Below are positions 11,220 to 23,132 of a stretch of DNA of 64,000 nucleotides, piece after piece. The stretch covers positions 28,501 to 92,500 of the forward strand of contig JBAMJV010003058.1 in NCBI GenBank assembly GCA_037951105.1. Reading direction: 5' to 3'. Every line of letters starts with the position of its first letter. Within the stretch, counting starts at the first letter, position 1. Below the pieces are notes generated by a model, which had not been told where the DNA came from, did not search any database, and worked only from the letters and a program-made list of their open reading frames with translations. The position numbers and the translations under genes were made by a program. The stretch comes from Echinarachnius parma. Lineage: Eukaryota; Echinodermata; Echinoidea; Clypeasteroida; Echinarachniidae.

Positions 11220-11480
11220 CATGGAAGTGTTATAGCGTGGTTGGATAAGCACTTGAATAAGTCGAGTTTGAAACCTACCGATACCCCAGCATTTGTGTCC
11301 TTCAGCAAGACACTTCATCCACATTGCCGCTCCCAACCCAGGTGTAATAAATAGGTACTCTGCATGCGGGGAAGAGGGTTTGTAAAATATGAGTGCACGG
11401 TATAGTACGACCTGCTGAAATGCTCCCATGTGAGTTGATATAGTGCACAATACAATATAAGTGCTGGATTGATTGTTGGT
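11220..11480 (+). mobile_element. tRNA-derived SINE-like sequence
   Basis: A B-box-like GAGTTTGAAACC (about 11267) preceded by a TGGTTGGATAAGC A-box-like phrase, followed by a conserved-looking body (CCTTCAGCAAGACACTTCAT, CCCAACCCAGGTGTAATAAA) typical of tRNA-derived SINEs in marine invertebrates. Ends are not defined. This is a family-level inference without a second copy in the window. Confidence 0.4.
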
Positions 11481-11847
11481 GTGTATCTGATGGCTCGACT
11501 AATAATATGCAAGTTCTCGGAGAACAGTGCAATTGCAATGGCACTGGGAAGGCTTTCCTGGAAAACAAGACTTTAAAAAAAATGGTTGTCGTCATCCCCT
11601 CTCTTTTGTCATCTTTCCTTTTTAGCAATTGAAATTAGCAGTTTTAGCAATGAAATGAGCAACGGAAAAGGGGCTTCCCTATTTTTTATTTATATTATAT
11701 ATTTTGGTCAGTTTCCCTGTTTGAAATTATATGTAATCATTCACACATAATTATTAAACCTTATTAATTGCATGCTGACTGTGCTTGCATGCTAATGATG
11801 TGGGATGCTAAATTTGGTGCAGCATTTCATATTGGAGCTTAGATGTT

Positions 11848-12164
11848 GTGACATACAAGTTGTGTATAGTGTCATGGCAACAGCATTATACACCTTTATA
11901 TACCCGCAGCTATTGCGCTGTTCTGCTGTACACAGCAATCGACATGTTTAATACAACATTGGTGTGTATAATGCGTCACCTACCTACCAATATCGTGCAG
12001 AGAATAACCAGTATCAATACACCCTTTTTCAACTTGATGTTGGATCATTTATATAGCTGTGATGACATAATATTGTTGAAGGAAATTATAACTAAACACT
12101 TGATGACAGCAATGTTTGGATGAAAAAGGGAAATATTTTCAATTCAGCGCGGAAGCTTGGAATA
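11848..12164 (+). pseudogene. Orphan TRIM promoter/first exon with no coding sequence
   Basis: Resembles the first-exon blocks of the TRIM genes: a TGTGTATAGTGTCATGGCAACAG..TACCCGCAGCT start, a diverged middle, then GGAAGCTTGGAATAT with donor GTGAGT (GT at 12165), matching TRIM-A (4350-4366). No RING, B-box or propeller sequence follows. The next recognisable part of the unit is the 3' block at 14270. This looks like the remnant of a deleted TRIM gene. Confidence 0.5.
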
Positions 12165-12344
12165 TGTGAGTTTTGTTTATTTCAATGACCTCATTATAGA
12201 TAAGGAATTACATTTTATATTTCATAATACAGGTGAATTGTAACATTTTTGTTTGGATTTCACACCAATTTATGGACGACAGTATTCTTGACTGGCAGTA
12301 GGGATAACCTACTTTCTTTTAGAAAACTGTTAATATATAGATGT

Positions 12345-12686
12345 GTATTTATAATAATAATAATAATAACATAATATATTACATTTATATAGAGCTTAAT
12401 ACAATGTTTCTAAGCGCTTTATTATTACCCTTGGTCATCAGGTACAGGTCAAACCCGCACAATTATCTTGCGCACCATCTCAACTCCCTGGGGAGCATAC
12501 TAGCCCAGCAGCGCACCGGGCGCTGAAGGCTAATTAACACCCGACCAAGTACCCATTTATACTCCTGGGTAGAGAGCAGCAATGTTGATTAATTGTCTTG
12601 CTGAAGGACAAACGGAGTGTGCTGGGTTCGAACTCGGGATCTCGAGATCAGAAAGCGCGCGCTCTACCGATCTTGCCACACCACGT
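12345..12686 (-). mobile_element. tRNA-derived SINE, minus strand
   Basis: Read on the minus strand, the element begins with a tRNA-like head carrying an A box TGGCAAGATCGG (12667-12678) and a B-box AGTTCGAACCC (12624-12634). It continues through a body with a CCTGGGTAG-type core and ends at an (ATA)n/(TTAT)n tail at 12345-12370. The last body segment (TATATAGAGCTTAATACAAT on +) is typical of widespread invertebrate SINEs. Confidence 0.75.
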
Positions 12687-12747
12687 TATTTGGTAGACAA
12701 ATAACATATTTAAAGGGACTAAGTAACACTGAAAACCTAAACTGGTA

Positions 12748-13245
12748 AGCTGGACTAGCTTAAATCTAGTCCAGATGGTGTCCATCTGGACTAGTTTTAA
12801 GTTAGTCCGGCTTGCTGGACTAACATGGCGGACTAACTTTGGCTTAGTCCAGCGTGCTGGACTAGCATTGCGCTAATCGCTCGACTAGCTTAAAGCTAGT
12901 CGGTCGACTAGTTTTATGTTAGTCCAGCATGCTGGACTAGCATCAGCTAGTCGCTCGACTAGCTTAAAGCTAGTCCAGATGGTGCCCAGCTGGACTAGTT
13001 TGATGTTAGTCCATCTGGCTGGAGTAACATCAAACTAGTCCAACTGGGCACCATCTGGACTAGCTTTAAGCTAGTCAGTAACTAGTCGAGCGACTAGTTT
13101 TATGTTAGTCCAGCATGCTGGACTAGCATCAGCTAGTCGAGCGACTAGTTTCATGTTATTCCAGCATGCTGGACTAGCATCAGCTATAGTCGCTCGACTA
13201 GCTTAAAGCTAGTCAAACGACTAGTTGGACTAGTTTGATGTTATT
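12748..13245. repeat. Array of interlocked palindromes built on CTAGTC/GACTAG
   Basis: About 500 bp composed almost entirely of self-complementary modules: GTCCAGCATGCTGGAC, GTCGCTCGAC, GACTAGCTTAAAGCTAGTC and CCAGATGG/CCATCTGG. A larger inverted repeat (arms of roughly 50 bp) is centred near 13020. Modules occur in both orientations and in changing order. No coding sequence. It follows directly on a SINE and precedes the foldback element at 13362. Confidence 0.85.
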
Positions 13246-13361
13246 TGTCCAGTCAGACCTGCATGTTGGCAAATGCCCTTTTTTCCAGACCATGTTGTCT
13301 CATTTCAGCTGGCTACATCAATCTAATCACAGACTGTACCCAAACCGATCACAGGCATATA

Positions 13362-14248
13362 CACCGTGTCCCAGAAAAAACGAAACCGGGTTTCGTGGCA
13401 GAAATTTTCTGTCATAATGAATAATTTAATTGATGATATATATATGCCTGGAAAGCTCTGTGTCTCTTCTTTCATTTGATGTGCAACTTATGGCACATAC
13501 TTCAAGCATGACTGAATTAGAACAATAGAAAGTGGTGTTACCAATATTCAATTTGCACGCATAAATTTGAAGTTTGGGTGAGTTTTAAGAGTTGTAAACG
13601 TACTTATTTTTAAAAAGGACAAACACCACATACAAATTCATATTTTTATCTTTTACATGACACCTCATGCTAAAAAAATAAATGATTTATGCCAGAGAAC
13701 GAGTACAATGAAAACATGCCTGATTTCTGCCCGAATGAGTGAAAGTTGAGTAAGAAGTCGCTCAGCTTTCCTGACTAGCAGCTGACAATGGACTTTGATG
13801 CATGAGTGAATTTACACAAACATGGGGATCAGGAAACGGGCTATATCAGGAAAGTTACTCATTTGGGCTGGAATCAAGCATGTTTTCATTGTATTCGTTC
13901 TCTGGCATATATAATTTATTTTTTAATCATGAGGTGTCATATAAAAGATAAAATTATGAATTTTCATGCGGTGTCTGTCCTTTTTCAAAATAAGTACGTT
14001 TACTACTCTTAAAACTCTCCCCAAAACATCACCCAAACTTGCAATTTCTGCGCGCCAATTGAATTTTGGTAACACCACTTTCTATCGTTCTAATTCAGTC
14101 ATGCGTGAATTATGTGCCATAAGTTGTATATCAAATAAAAAAAGAGACACATAGCTTTTCAGACATATATATATCATCAAGGAAATTATTCATTATAACA
14201 TAACATTTCTGCCATGAATCCCGGTTTCGTTTTTTCTGGGACACGGTG
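13362..14248. mobile_element. Tc1/mariner-like foldback MITE with TA flanks
   Basis: 887 bp. The left end CACCGTGTCCCAGAAAAAA is mirrored by TTTTTTCTGGGACACGGTG at the right end, with TA on both sides (13360-13361, 14249-14250). The arms are inverted repeats over about 250-300 bp, including GGTGTTACCAATATTCAATT versus AATTGAATTTTGGTAACACC and AACAATAGAAAGTGG versus CCACTTTCTATCGTT. No transposase is encoded. Confidence 0.85.
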
Positions 14249-14269
14249 TATATTCTTAAATATGCAAAC

Positions 14270-15110
14270 CACCCAAAGTTATTTGCTTAGTATGTAATAA
14301 TTACAAATGCTTTGAACATTTGAACAGGAAAGAACTATCATCACAAATTTATTTTCCCCAAAATATCATGCTTCTTTAGTGGTCATTTGAAAACATACCA
14401 TATTGCAATACAAATCAACAAATTCTAAGTTGTATAATCTTATATTATCATGTCTACTTACATGATCTCATTATATATTCTATATTTGTTTGTAAACAAA
14501 TATTGTATGTGAATTTAATAGAAAAAGGAATGCAATTTTATTTTCGTGCATATCTTGTTGGTTTGTAAATGGTACAATTGCAATGATGTATAAGCCTTAC
14601 TCTTTGATCATAACAATACTTTTTAGTGGCCATATGAAATTTCTGGTGGCCATTGGGTCTTGGGCCACCACTTAAGATAAGCCTTGTGGGAGGTCCGGGC
14701 GATACCTGCTTGACAGGGTCACCATGGAAACAAGTTAATGTCTAGCCCTGCTATAACCTACGGTATGCCTTGTACATTTGTATGGAAACATACCAATATG
14801 AATGAATGATAGATCATTTAATATAAAACAATAATGATAAATTGCATTATCTTTTGCAAAACAGTTGTTATGCTCTCATTTAGTTTAGTAACAACTCTCA
14901 ACTCTAAATAGAAATGTTTGTCTACCAACATTGTTGTACAAATGTTGATGAATACATTCATTAGATATACAATATCTTTATACATTATAGAAACAATTAT
15001 TGTATATTTTCTGTGTTTTTATTCATGTGTATAATCAGGTGGGGGTGTATGTTTCTTTGTGTGTGGGGTGTGAGTGTTAATGTGCATGCATGTTTGTTGA
15101 TGTGATTACA
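14270..15110 (+). repeat. Orphan TRIM 3' block (partial)
   Basis: Nearly identical by eye to 36445-37270 downstream of TRIM-B (CAAAGTTATTTGCTTAGTAT; TTGAACAGGAAAGAACTATC; the TAGTGGCC..TTGGGCCACCAC element at about 14624-14672). No TRIM coding sequence lies upstream within 9 kb. Together with the orphan exon at 11848-12164 it brackets a deleted gene. Confidence 0.7.
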
Positions 15111-15587
15111 AGTGTCACACTGGCGTACCCAGGACTTTTTTTAAAGGGGGGGGGGGGGTTCTTCAGAACAAATTCTGTTCTAGAAGCTGAGACCAACAAT
15201 TTTCGACGTTTTCGAGGCCGATTTGTCAACCATTGTAAATGTCCAATTATTCTAACTTGTAGGTCAACAGCCAATCAGCACGGAGCATTCGAGCTGTTAC
15301 AGTGGTAGTTGCATCAATTGGTCTAGTTTGTATGTAATAAAAATGTTTTAAATTCTACATACAATCCGCATTAGTATTGAATAAGTTTTAGTAGTCGTAG
15401 AGGTCTTAAGGATAGTGCCCTTCTTCCTAGGACTGCGTCTTCATATTCAGTAAAACATTCCATATACCACATCAGGTTAATGCAATGTTGAAATTGACGC
15501 TGATAAAGGCTTCAAATGATGCCAGAAAAAATTGCTTTGTAATATAACTATCACCCTCATTTCTTTTCTATTCTGAAACATGGATCT
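15111..15587. repeat. Duplicated TRIM-unit spacer with G-run repeat
   Basis: Contains GGCGTACCCAGGACTTTTT followed by a G-run (15118-15160), a phrase that recurs at 29450, and then sequence paralogous to 37550-37900 (AATGTCCAATTATT, CAGCCAATCAGCACGGAGC, TCTACATAC..AATCCGCATTAG). No gene. Confidence 0.6.
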
Positions 15588-17480
15588 AAAACCCCTTAAA
15601 ACAAGTTCGGAGACTCAACTATGATCGATTATATTAACCCTAGGAAACTCAACGTCGTGATCTTTTAGATTTCTTGTTGACCACATTGCGAGACAAACGA
15701 ATATCACTAGCGATATCTTTTCCGATATATTACTCTTATTGTCATATTGTATTTTTTTTCTTCTAGTGTCATTGCATTGCATGATGATTTCCCTTTACAT
15801 AGAATGGCACACTATTTGTCATTTACATTACGTCCAAACCACGTTAGCCAAAAAAACTCATCTAACGGGCTGAAGTGAGGTGCTTAGATTTGACCATTCG
15901 AGCCTGCATCCAGTAGATTTTTTATCAGGGATAGAACTTTCTTATCGCTATAGGCCTTGAGGGGAAGTAAACACAGAGTGAGTTTGTTGACAGTAGTGAT
16001 ACAACTGTCAGAAACCGATAAGAATGTGGTCGATCGAGGTAGGAAAATGATAGAATTGATTTCCACGATGGTGGTCATCACGGCTAACGTGAAAATCACG
16101 TCATGTATTTCAAATCAGGGAATACATAGTGCGTTTCAGAATGGAGGACGGTCAGAAGTCAAATGTCGCAAAATGGGCCGAGAGTATTCAATTGGGAAAT
16201 TGTACTCTTGTGTCGTATTTGTTAATGCTCCAGTTGTATCAAAGATTGTAGCGCGTTCAAATGATTTAAACCTATCAAATTTGGTATCATTTTTAAGCCC
16301 ACTTGCCTATCTTTGCAATACGATTATGTCCGTAACAATTTTATTAGCAGGTTAAGTATGGTACAGCAGCTGAATAGGGGGAGGGTCGAATATGAAATGT
16401 TGCAAAATGCATTTCATTTTGTGAAATTGAAGGCGTTGCATCGAAACTCGACTATTGGAGGGGATGTTGTGGGGTCTTACATTGCATAATCATCAGTAAA
16501 TTTAGCATCATGAGAAGGCATTTTTATTTCCCCTTAAACTTATGTCTCACTTGTAATTATTATGCTATTGGGGTAATGGGGTGTGTGCAGTAAAGCCGGA
16601 TATGAGGCGTATTAATGCTATGAATTTAAGACCGTGGCTTCCTGTTTCAAGATTCCGGTAAGATATCGTTTTACTCATAACTCTATCATCATTACGTTTT
16701 GCACTAAAAGAAAGCTCATTAATTTACCTTGAATATGATATCTCATTTGCAATGATTATGCTGCATGTGTGTGTGCATTACAGGAAAACTCTCAAAGTTG
16801 ATGTTTTGAAAATGCATCAAATTTCCTTAAACCTACGCAAACTGGCCAGAACTGGCGTATTAGCGCCCTCTTTGACCGTGTAGGTATGCCCTGGTAGCAC
16901 GTTATCAAATGGCAAAACGTTGACATTGCAACGTGTCATTTTGAGCCCCATATACATTTAGAGGTACTACACACACCTCAATCACATAGTCATTATGAAT
17001 GGGGCATTATTTTATTGACAAATTAACCCCCACTTTAACATGATGTTGAATTTCATAATGATTATGTAAAGTAAAGTACTAAGATATCTCCACAAAAAGT
17101 CGTTTTTGGATGCAACGCCTTCAATTTCACACAATCAAATGCATTTTGTTTACATTTCGCTTTCGATTCTCCCCAAAATTCACCTTTATTGTACCTACCC
17201 GGCTTTCATAATCATTCCCAGTGAGGTGTCATTGGAAAGATAATTAAACAGGCTTTTTTTTTTATACCGTATTCTTCATTGTCAAGATATTCATCGTCAA
17301 AAGAATTTGAACTTGAGAAAGACCGTTATATTAGTGTCACACCTTCCGACTAAAGTTTGTTGGCGCATTTTGTGACATTTCACTTCTGACCTTCCCTCGT
17401 CCTCAAATATACTGCTCATACGCCGTACTCGTGATGCTTACGAATTAGGTATCATTTTAAAGAGGTATACCCACTCTTTC
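15588..17480 (-). mobile_element. Large foldback-type element, copy 1 (incomplete)
   Basis: Shares long stretches, inverted, with 19425-20718. Examples are CATAGTGCGTTTCAGAATGG at about 16125 versus its complement at about 20560, GAAGGCGTTGCATC at 16430 and 17110 versus 19805 and 20255, and CTTCCGACTAAAGTTTGTTGG at 17345 versus its complement at about 19630. Its left end (AACCCCTTAAAACAAGTTCGG) matches the complete copy's terminus. The right end breaks off near 17480. No coding capacity. Confidence 0.65.
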
Positions 17481-17719
17481 AACATGACACAACATGACAC
17501 GCTGTAGACATAATCACTTGGGGTCATGGGTTCGAATCCTCTCTTGGACTCTTCTTTTCTTTTGCCATAAAACATGGTGAGTAGTGGTTCATTTAGTGAA
17601 TGTATCACGCAGAGTTTTCACTCAGTCTGAAATGACGTATCGTGATGTCATTACCCTATGATTATTCATGAACGCCCAGCCGAGCACTGGCCCTCACGCT
17701 ACTGTTGGCTCAAAAGTAA

Positions 17720-18660
17720 CTACCTATACAAATACTGGATATAGCAACAACGCCCTCTTCATGAAGCCAGCGACAGTGTCAAAAGTACACCCAAGACAAA
17801 AAGTGCTCCATTCATGCTCACTCGCGACCTTTTGTATTGAATGTACTTTTAGATATTTGCGGCGGTTTCAACGTCATTCGGTAGTGTGCAGCTTGATATA
17901 TGCAGTGTTATTATATCGATGAGGTCAATGATGTCATCTAAGTAGAGCAATAGACCAGCCAAATTACATATTCATATTGAATGCATTTCCTGCAAAACTT
18001 CCTTGCAGAAGGGGGTATTAAGGGGGCTACCCCCCCCCCCCCCCCCCCCTCCACCCATATGAATGAAACCAATTGTAGTATAACTATCATGCAGGCTCAT
18101 TTCCTTTCCATTCTAAAACATAGATCTACAGTATGTCTCTGCCTCTGGGATAAGTGTTCATCCTTTTACCCAAGTTAAAGTGAATTCAAATCAATAAGAC
18201 AATTAAAATAGCGCCATCTGCTATTTGTAACTGAACAACTAGACATTGGCTAGGCCAATGCCAAAGAGCAGACCAGCCCTATTACATATCCACATTTAAT
18301 GCATTTCCTGTAACACTTCCTTGTAGAAGAAGGTACTAAGGGGGCTACCCCCCCCCCCCTTCCTCACCCTTATGAATAAAAACCATCATAAAGCATTAGC
18401 ATACAAACGGAGGTTGAATATAGTAAGAATTATCCAAAATCATTAAACTCTCAACTGCCATGTTCAGAATGATAATTTCAAACTTAGCGCATGCGGGGTA
18501 ACCATCACCCAAATCCAGATCTATTCACCAGAGTGCATGCGATTAGTTTACTTTTTATCAAGTACGTTTTTTTCTTCTTCTTCTTTTTCCTTTTGGCCTT
18601 GCTTACCGGAAGCTATGTATGGTAATCGTGATGTTAGATCTAACGGAAGATTTAAATAGA
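17720..18660 (+). repeat. TRIM upstream block with promoter relic, copy 1
   Basis: Near-identical to 38045-38990 by eye (ATACTGGATATAGCAACAAC; GTGTCAAAAGTACACCCAAG; the C-run blocks). Its 3' part (18480-18660) resembles the A/D-type TRIM promoter (GAGTGCATGCGATTAGTTTA; GGAAGCTATGTATGGTAATC; GATGTTAGATCTAA) but lacks a canonical TATA and is not followed by a first-exon donor or a TRIM ORF. It contains the intact TTAA (18652-18655) that is the empty site for the MITE at 38985. Confidence 0.7.
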
Positions 18661-19423
18661 CTCGACAGTACTCAGTACTCTGTTTTAAAGTTTCTACGCA
18701 ATATAATATGCTGAATCTTCCTTTAATTTTCAATTTCTCTAGGGCATTCACATATGCACTTCATAAATACAATATCATTACTATTATTAATAAACATATA
18801 AGAATGAGATGAATAATATATTTGCCCAGTGTAGTTTAGTATTGCCAGTACATTTGTTTGTGTACTTATAGGTGTATATGTGGGTGTATCTGTTTGTGTG
18901 TGTGTGTGTGTGTTGAGTGCATTGTCCGCATACGTGTGTCCGTGTGTGCATGTCTGTGTGTGTGCGCGTGTGTATGTGTGGATGTTCTCACGCCGGCATT
19001 CTTGTGGGGTCTCATGTGGGTATACTTGTGGGGTATTTTTTTTTTTTTGTGGGGAATAAATCATAGACCCCTGTAAGCATTATTGCCTTAAATCGGCGTA
19101 TTTTGCTTCATAAAGTTATGTGACAAATTTGTGTAACTGTACAGTTACAAACATTTGTCACATAAATTTATGAAGCAAAATCATCAGATTTATTTCAATT
19201 TAATTTATTCATTTTCATTTCTTATAAAAAACAATACATATATATATATATACACAAATTAGGATTCACAGTATGAAGCAAAATGACTTAAGGAGATTTT
19301 TTTTTATCTAGACACTTGTTGTAGCACAAGTTCCCCACAAGTTGGGCTCCACAAGTATGCCCATGTAAGTATGTGTGTGTGTGTGTGTGTGTGTAAAAAG
19401 TGGGTGTAAATGGACCCCATAGT
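18661..19423. repeat. TG-rich spacer, paralogous to 39525-40130
   Basis: Follows the paralogue at 39525-40130 (AGACTCGACAGTACTCAGTA; CATTGTCCGCATA; GTGGGGTCTCATGTGGGTAT). Contains (TG)n tracts at about 18894-18990 and 19370-19394, an A/T-rich stretch and an 80-bp hairpin at 19101-19182 that the paralogue lacks. No gene. Confidence 0.65.
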
Positions 19424-19424
19424 A

Positions 19425-20718
19425 AACCCCTCAAAAAAAGTTCGGAAAATCAAGTTTGATCGATTATATCTATTTTCTTATGAAACCATAATGGTTATAT
19501 TTGGTATCACTTAAAAGAGTGTGTATACCTCTTTAAAATGATACCAAATTCGTAAGCATATCGAGTACGGGGTATGAGCTGTATATTTGAGAACGGGGGA
19601 AGGTCAGAAGTGAAATGTCACAAAATGCGCCAACAAACTTCAGTCGGAAGGTCTGACAGTCATATCACGGTTATTAAGTTCAAATTCTTTCGACGATGAA
19701 TATCTTGACAATGATTATGAAAGCCGGGTAGGTACAATTAAGGTGAATATTGGGGAGGATCGACAGCGAAATGTAAACAAAATGCATTTGATTGTGTGAA
19801 ATTGAAGGCGTTGCATCCAAAAACGACTATTTATGGAGATATCTCAGTACTTTACTTTACATAATCATTATTAAATTTGATGCATTTTCAAAACATCAAG
19901 TTTTAGAGTTTTCCTGTAATGCACACACACATGCAGCATAATCATTGCACATGAGATATCATATTGAAGGTTAAGTAATGAGCTTTCTGATAGTGCAAAA
20001 CGTAATGATGATAGAGTTATGAATAATAAAACAATATCTTACCGGAATCTTGAAACAAGAAGCCACGGTCTTAAATCCATAGCATTAATACGCCCTCATA
20101 TCCCGCTTTACTGCACACACCCCAATAGTATACTTATTACAGGTGAGTCATAATTTTAAGGAGGAATAAACATGCTTTCACGTGATGCTAAATTAACTGA
20201 TGATTATGCAATGTAAAACCCCAAAACATCTCCTCCAATAGTCAATTTTCGGTGCAACGCCTTCAATTTCACAAAATGAAATGCATTTTGCAACATTTCA
20301 TATTCGACCCTACCCCATATTCAGCTGTACCATACTTAACCTGCTAATAACATTGTTACGGACATAATCGTATTGAAAAGATAGGCAAGTGGGCTTTAAA
20401 GTGATACCAAATTTAATAGGTTTAATTCATTTGAACGCGCTACAATTTTCGATATAATTTGAGAATTACAGAATACGACACAAGAGTAAAATTTCCCAAC
20501 TGAATATTCTCGGCCCATTTTGCGACATTTGACTTCTGACAGTCCTCCATTCTGAAACGCACTATGTATTCCCCGATTTGAAATAAATGATAAATAATGT
20601 ACCATTTAAAAAGGAGATCATGATGCAATGCAATGACACTAAAATAACAAAATACAATTTGACAATAAGATTAATATAATCGATCAAAGTTGAGTTTCCT
20701 AACTTTTTTTGAGGGGTT
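19425..20718 (+). mobile_element. Foldback-type element, copy 2, complete with TA flanks
   Basis: 1294 bp. AACCCCTCAAAAAAAGTT at the left end is matched by AACTTTTTTTGAGGGGTT at the right, flanked by TA (19423-19424, 20719-20720). Internal sequence is also arranged as imperfect inverted halves: TGATACCAAATTCGTAAGC near 19535 versus TGATACCAAATTTAATAGG near 20401 marks the related inner borders. No transposase ORF. The TA flanks suggest a Tc1/mariner-type mechanism. Confidence 0.75.
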
Positions 20719-20775
20719 TAGATCAGCAATGTCTGCATAGACAGCGTTGAATGGGCCATCCCTCCGAATCTACTG

Positions 20776-21726
20776 TTTTTACTTGTGCTTCATGATGCCA
20801 AAGAACCGGTAACTTTCCACTCAAGCAGATGGAGAAGGGATTACAATCCGGATCTCTGCTTCCTGTCCAAAACCAGCAATGGCCGCCCACTACATGCATC
20901 TCGCAAGATACTTCCTCTCTTCCGTCATAGCCAACATCGTCCAGCTTTAATCCATATTGGAGTAGAGATACCTCTTATCCAATCAAAGCCCCAACCACGA
21001 TGGAACTTTAGGAAAGCTGACTGGAAAGCCTTTACAGATGACGTGGAGGAGCAAATCACCAATCTTGAACCAGTCCCCAAATGCTACACATCCTTCTGCA
21101 ATATCCTCAAGGACACTGCCAAGAAACACATCCCTCGTGGCTTTCGTAAAGTCTTCACACCTTGCTGGCTGCCAGAGACACAAGAGCCCCTCAAGCAGTA
21201 TTAATCCACTGGTGATCCAGACATTGCAACAGAACTCTTGGATTCCCTTGACACAGCTAGACAAAAGCGCTGGCAAGAGACAGTAGAAGATCTCAACTTT
21301 ACACACTCGAGCCAGAAGGCCTGGAACCTTCTTCGACATCTTGGAGCAGCAACCCCGGTTCAACATCAACCTCCTAAAGTAACAGCAAATGCTGTTGCTT
21401 CACGCCTGCTCCTCAATTCCAAGGTACCTTCTACAAAGGCATCACGTAAAGAAGTCAAGAAGAACCTTTCCAAGTCCTACTCAACATCAGCTAAGACTTC
21501 CCCACTTGCAAGACCTTACACTAGATCCACAAAATCAGGGAAAGCTGCGGGAATTGATGGAATCTACCCAGAATTCCTGAAGAACCTTGGACCAAAAGGC
21601 CGCGGCTGGCTGGCCTCATTCTTCACATACATCCACTCTTCCGGAGTTATCCCAAAGGCTTGGAGAGAGGCTAAAGTGATTGCGATCATCAAACCAGGGA
21701 AACCTGCGAACGACCCTGCAAGCTAG
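20776..21726 (+). pseudogene. Jockey/BS-like LINE reverse transcriptase, 5' fragment
   Basis: Frame carrying the connector between endonuclease and reverse transcriptase (TFHSSRWRRDYNPDLCF, the tail of the endonuclease; KKHIPRGFRK), then the RT fingers (GKAAGIDGIYPEFLKNLG; VIPKAWREAKVIAIIKPGK). A single in-frame TAA at 21202-21204 breaks it. The catalytic endonuclease is missing, so the copy is 5'-truncated near 20725-20775. It is interrupted at about 21726 by a second LINE and resumes at 23129 with SYRPISLL. Clade assignment (Jockey, transposon-BS-like) is from recognition of the RT motifs. Confidence 0.85.
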
Positions 21727-23132
21727 AGATAGATAGATAGATAGATAGTTTATTTCAAAAATCATGATTCGCGGCATAGCCGAATTGTACATGATAAAAA
21801 TACATTTAAAAACATCAAAATGGACAAAGTGCATCTTTTACAAAGCAAAGTACATAAATAAGCAAATTCAAAATCATGTCAAAATAATATACATTTGATA
21901 AATGCAAATTTTCTAACATTGACAATAGTAGTGGTAGGCAGTAAGAATAAATAAATACTCAATATATAATCAGGTGGAATAGAGAGAAAATGAGGAATAT
22001 TAGAAGAATAAAGAGATGAAAAGAGGAGGGGGAAGTAAGGGACGACGGTGAAGGGTGAAGAGGAATAAGAAGAAGAAGAAGAAGAAGACAAAGAAGGGGG
22101 AGAGAAGGAGAAAAAAGGAGAAATGGAGAAGGAGCAGAAGTAATAGGGTAATAATGCATAGATTAGAATAAGAAGTATTTATTGAAAAATCCTAGTCAAG
22201 TAGGTCGTTCATAGTAAGTTATATGATTTCAAGAGGATACTTGTATTATGAGCCTAACCAAGTAAACAAATCAAATACAGTAACATATATATTTAGGGAG
22301 TTTGATAGAGTTACGCCATTAAAATAAATCATCTTACTACTTATATATAAGATAATGAAATATAATCATCAGAGAAGTACAACTAAGTAGTTGAATTGTG
22401 TGGGGGATACATAATGCACTTATATTTGTTGCAAATTACATATAAATTAATATTTCTCCAATATTTAAAAATTTAAAATACTTAAATACTGCTAATTGTT
22501 GCATGTTTACAATACATCTAATATAATTTAGCTCACTAATATTATTGAATCTGTATTACATTTCTATATCAAATTATTTCTTGTGAGTATATTAACAAAA
22601 AATCAAACAATAATTTCAATATACATATTTAATGTGTGAACGAATTATGCATTGTGTATATTGCACCAGAATTCTATTTTAAATATAACATTTATAAAAA
22701 CAAGAACAACTTAATTGTACACACAAATTCTATAAAAAGAGATAAAAACTAATATTATATATGTGATCATTTTCCCTAAACATAAATATTGCAATATTTC
22801 AAATCTATTTCATAAATGAAAGCTGACTAATTGTCATTGAACAATTGGATAAGCGATGGTATGGGGCTAGTCTGCATCCGTTTGGTTTTGCATCTCAATT
22901 GAGGAATCTTTTGAGTTTTTCTTAGTACTCTCGTACTACGTTGTTGTTGTTTTGGGAGGAAATTTTGAAACTGATTTGTGGAGGAAAGAGTACTTTTAAA
23001 AAACCTAAGTGAAAGATCTTTTCTTCGTTGTTCCAGTGTGTCCAAGTTGGAGAGGGCAAGGGTGGCATTGTAATCAGTAAAGTCATTTTGGTAAATAATG
23101 CGGAGAGCACGTCTTTGAATTCTCTCCAAGCT
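21727..23132 (-). mobile_element. Nested 5'-truncated CR1-like LINE
   Basis: Minus-strand insertion inside the Jockey-like element. It begins at about 23130 and carries only the C-terminal end of the RT ORF (LERIQRRALRIIY, LSLRFFKSTL, SPIPSLIQLFN; stop near 22827), followed by about 1.1 kb of AT-rich 3' UTR. The element ends in a GATA/TATC microsatellite at 21727-21750. CAAGCT is present on both sides and only once is needed in the uninterrupted Jockey frame (ND-PASYRPISLL), consistent with a short target-site duplication. Loss of the 5' end and of every catalytic motif makes it inactive. Confidence 0.82.

Noticed and set aside
15957-16355. 132-aa ORF at 15957-16355
   Set aside because: Lies in a foldback element; the inverted copy at 20400-20600 does not keep the frame.
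17500-17545. Possible tRNA or SINE 3' half with a GGTTCGAATCC box at 17529
   Set aside because: Only the B box and a short T-arm-like stretch are present; no A box or acceptor partner could be found upstream.
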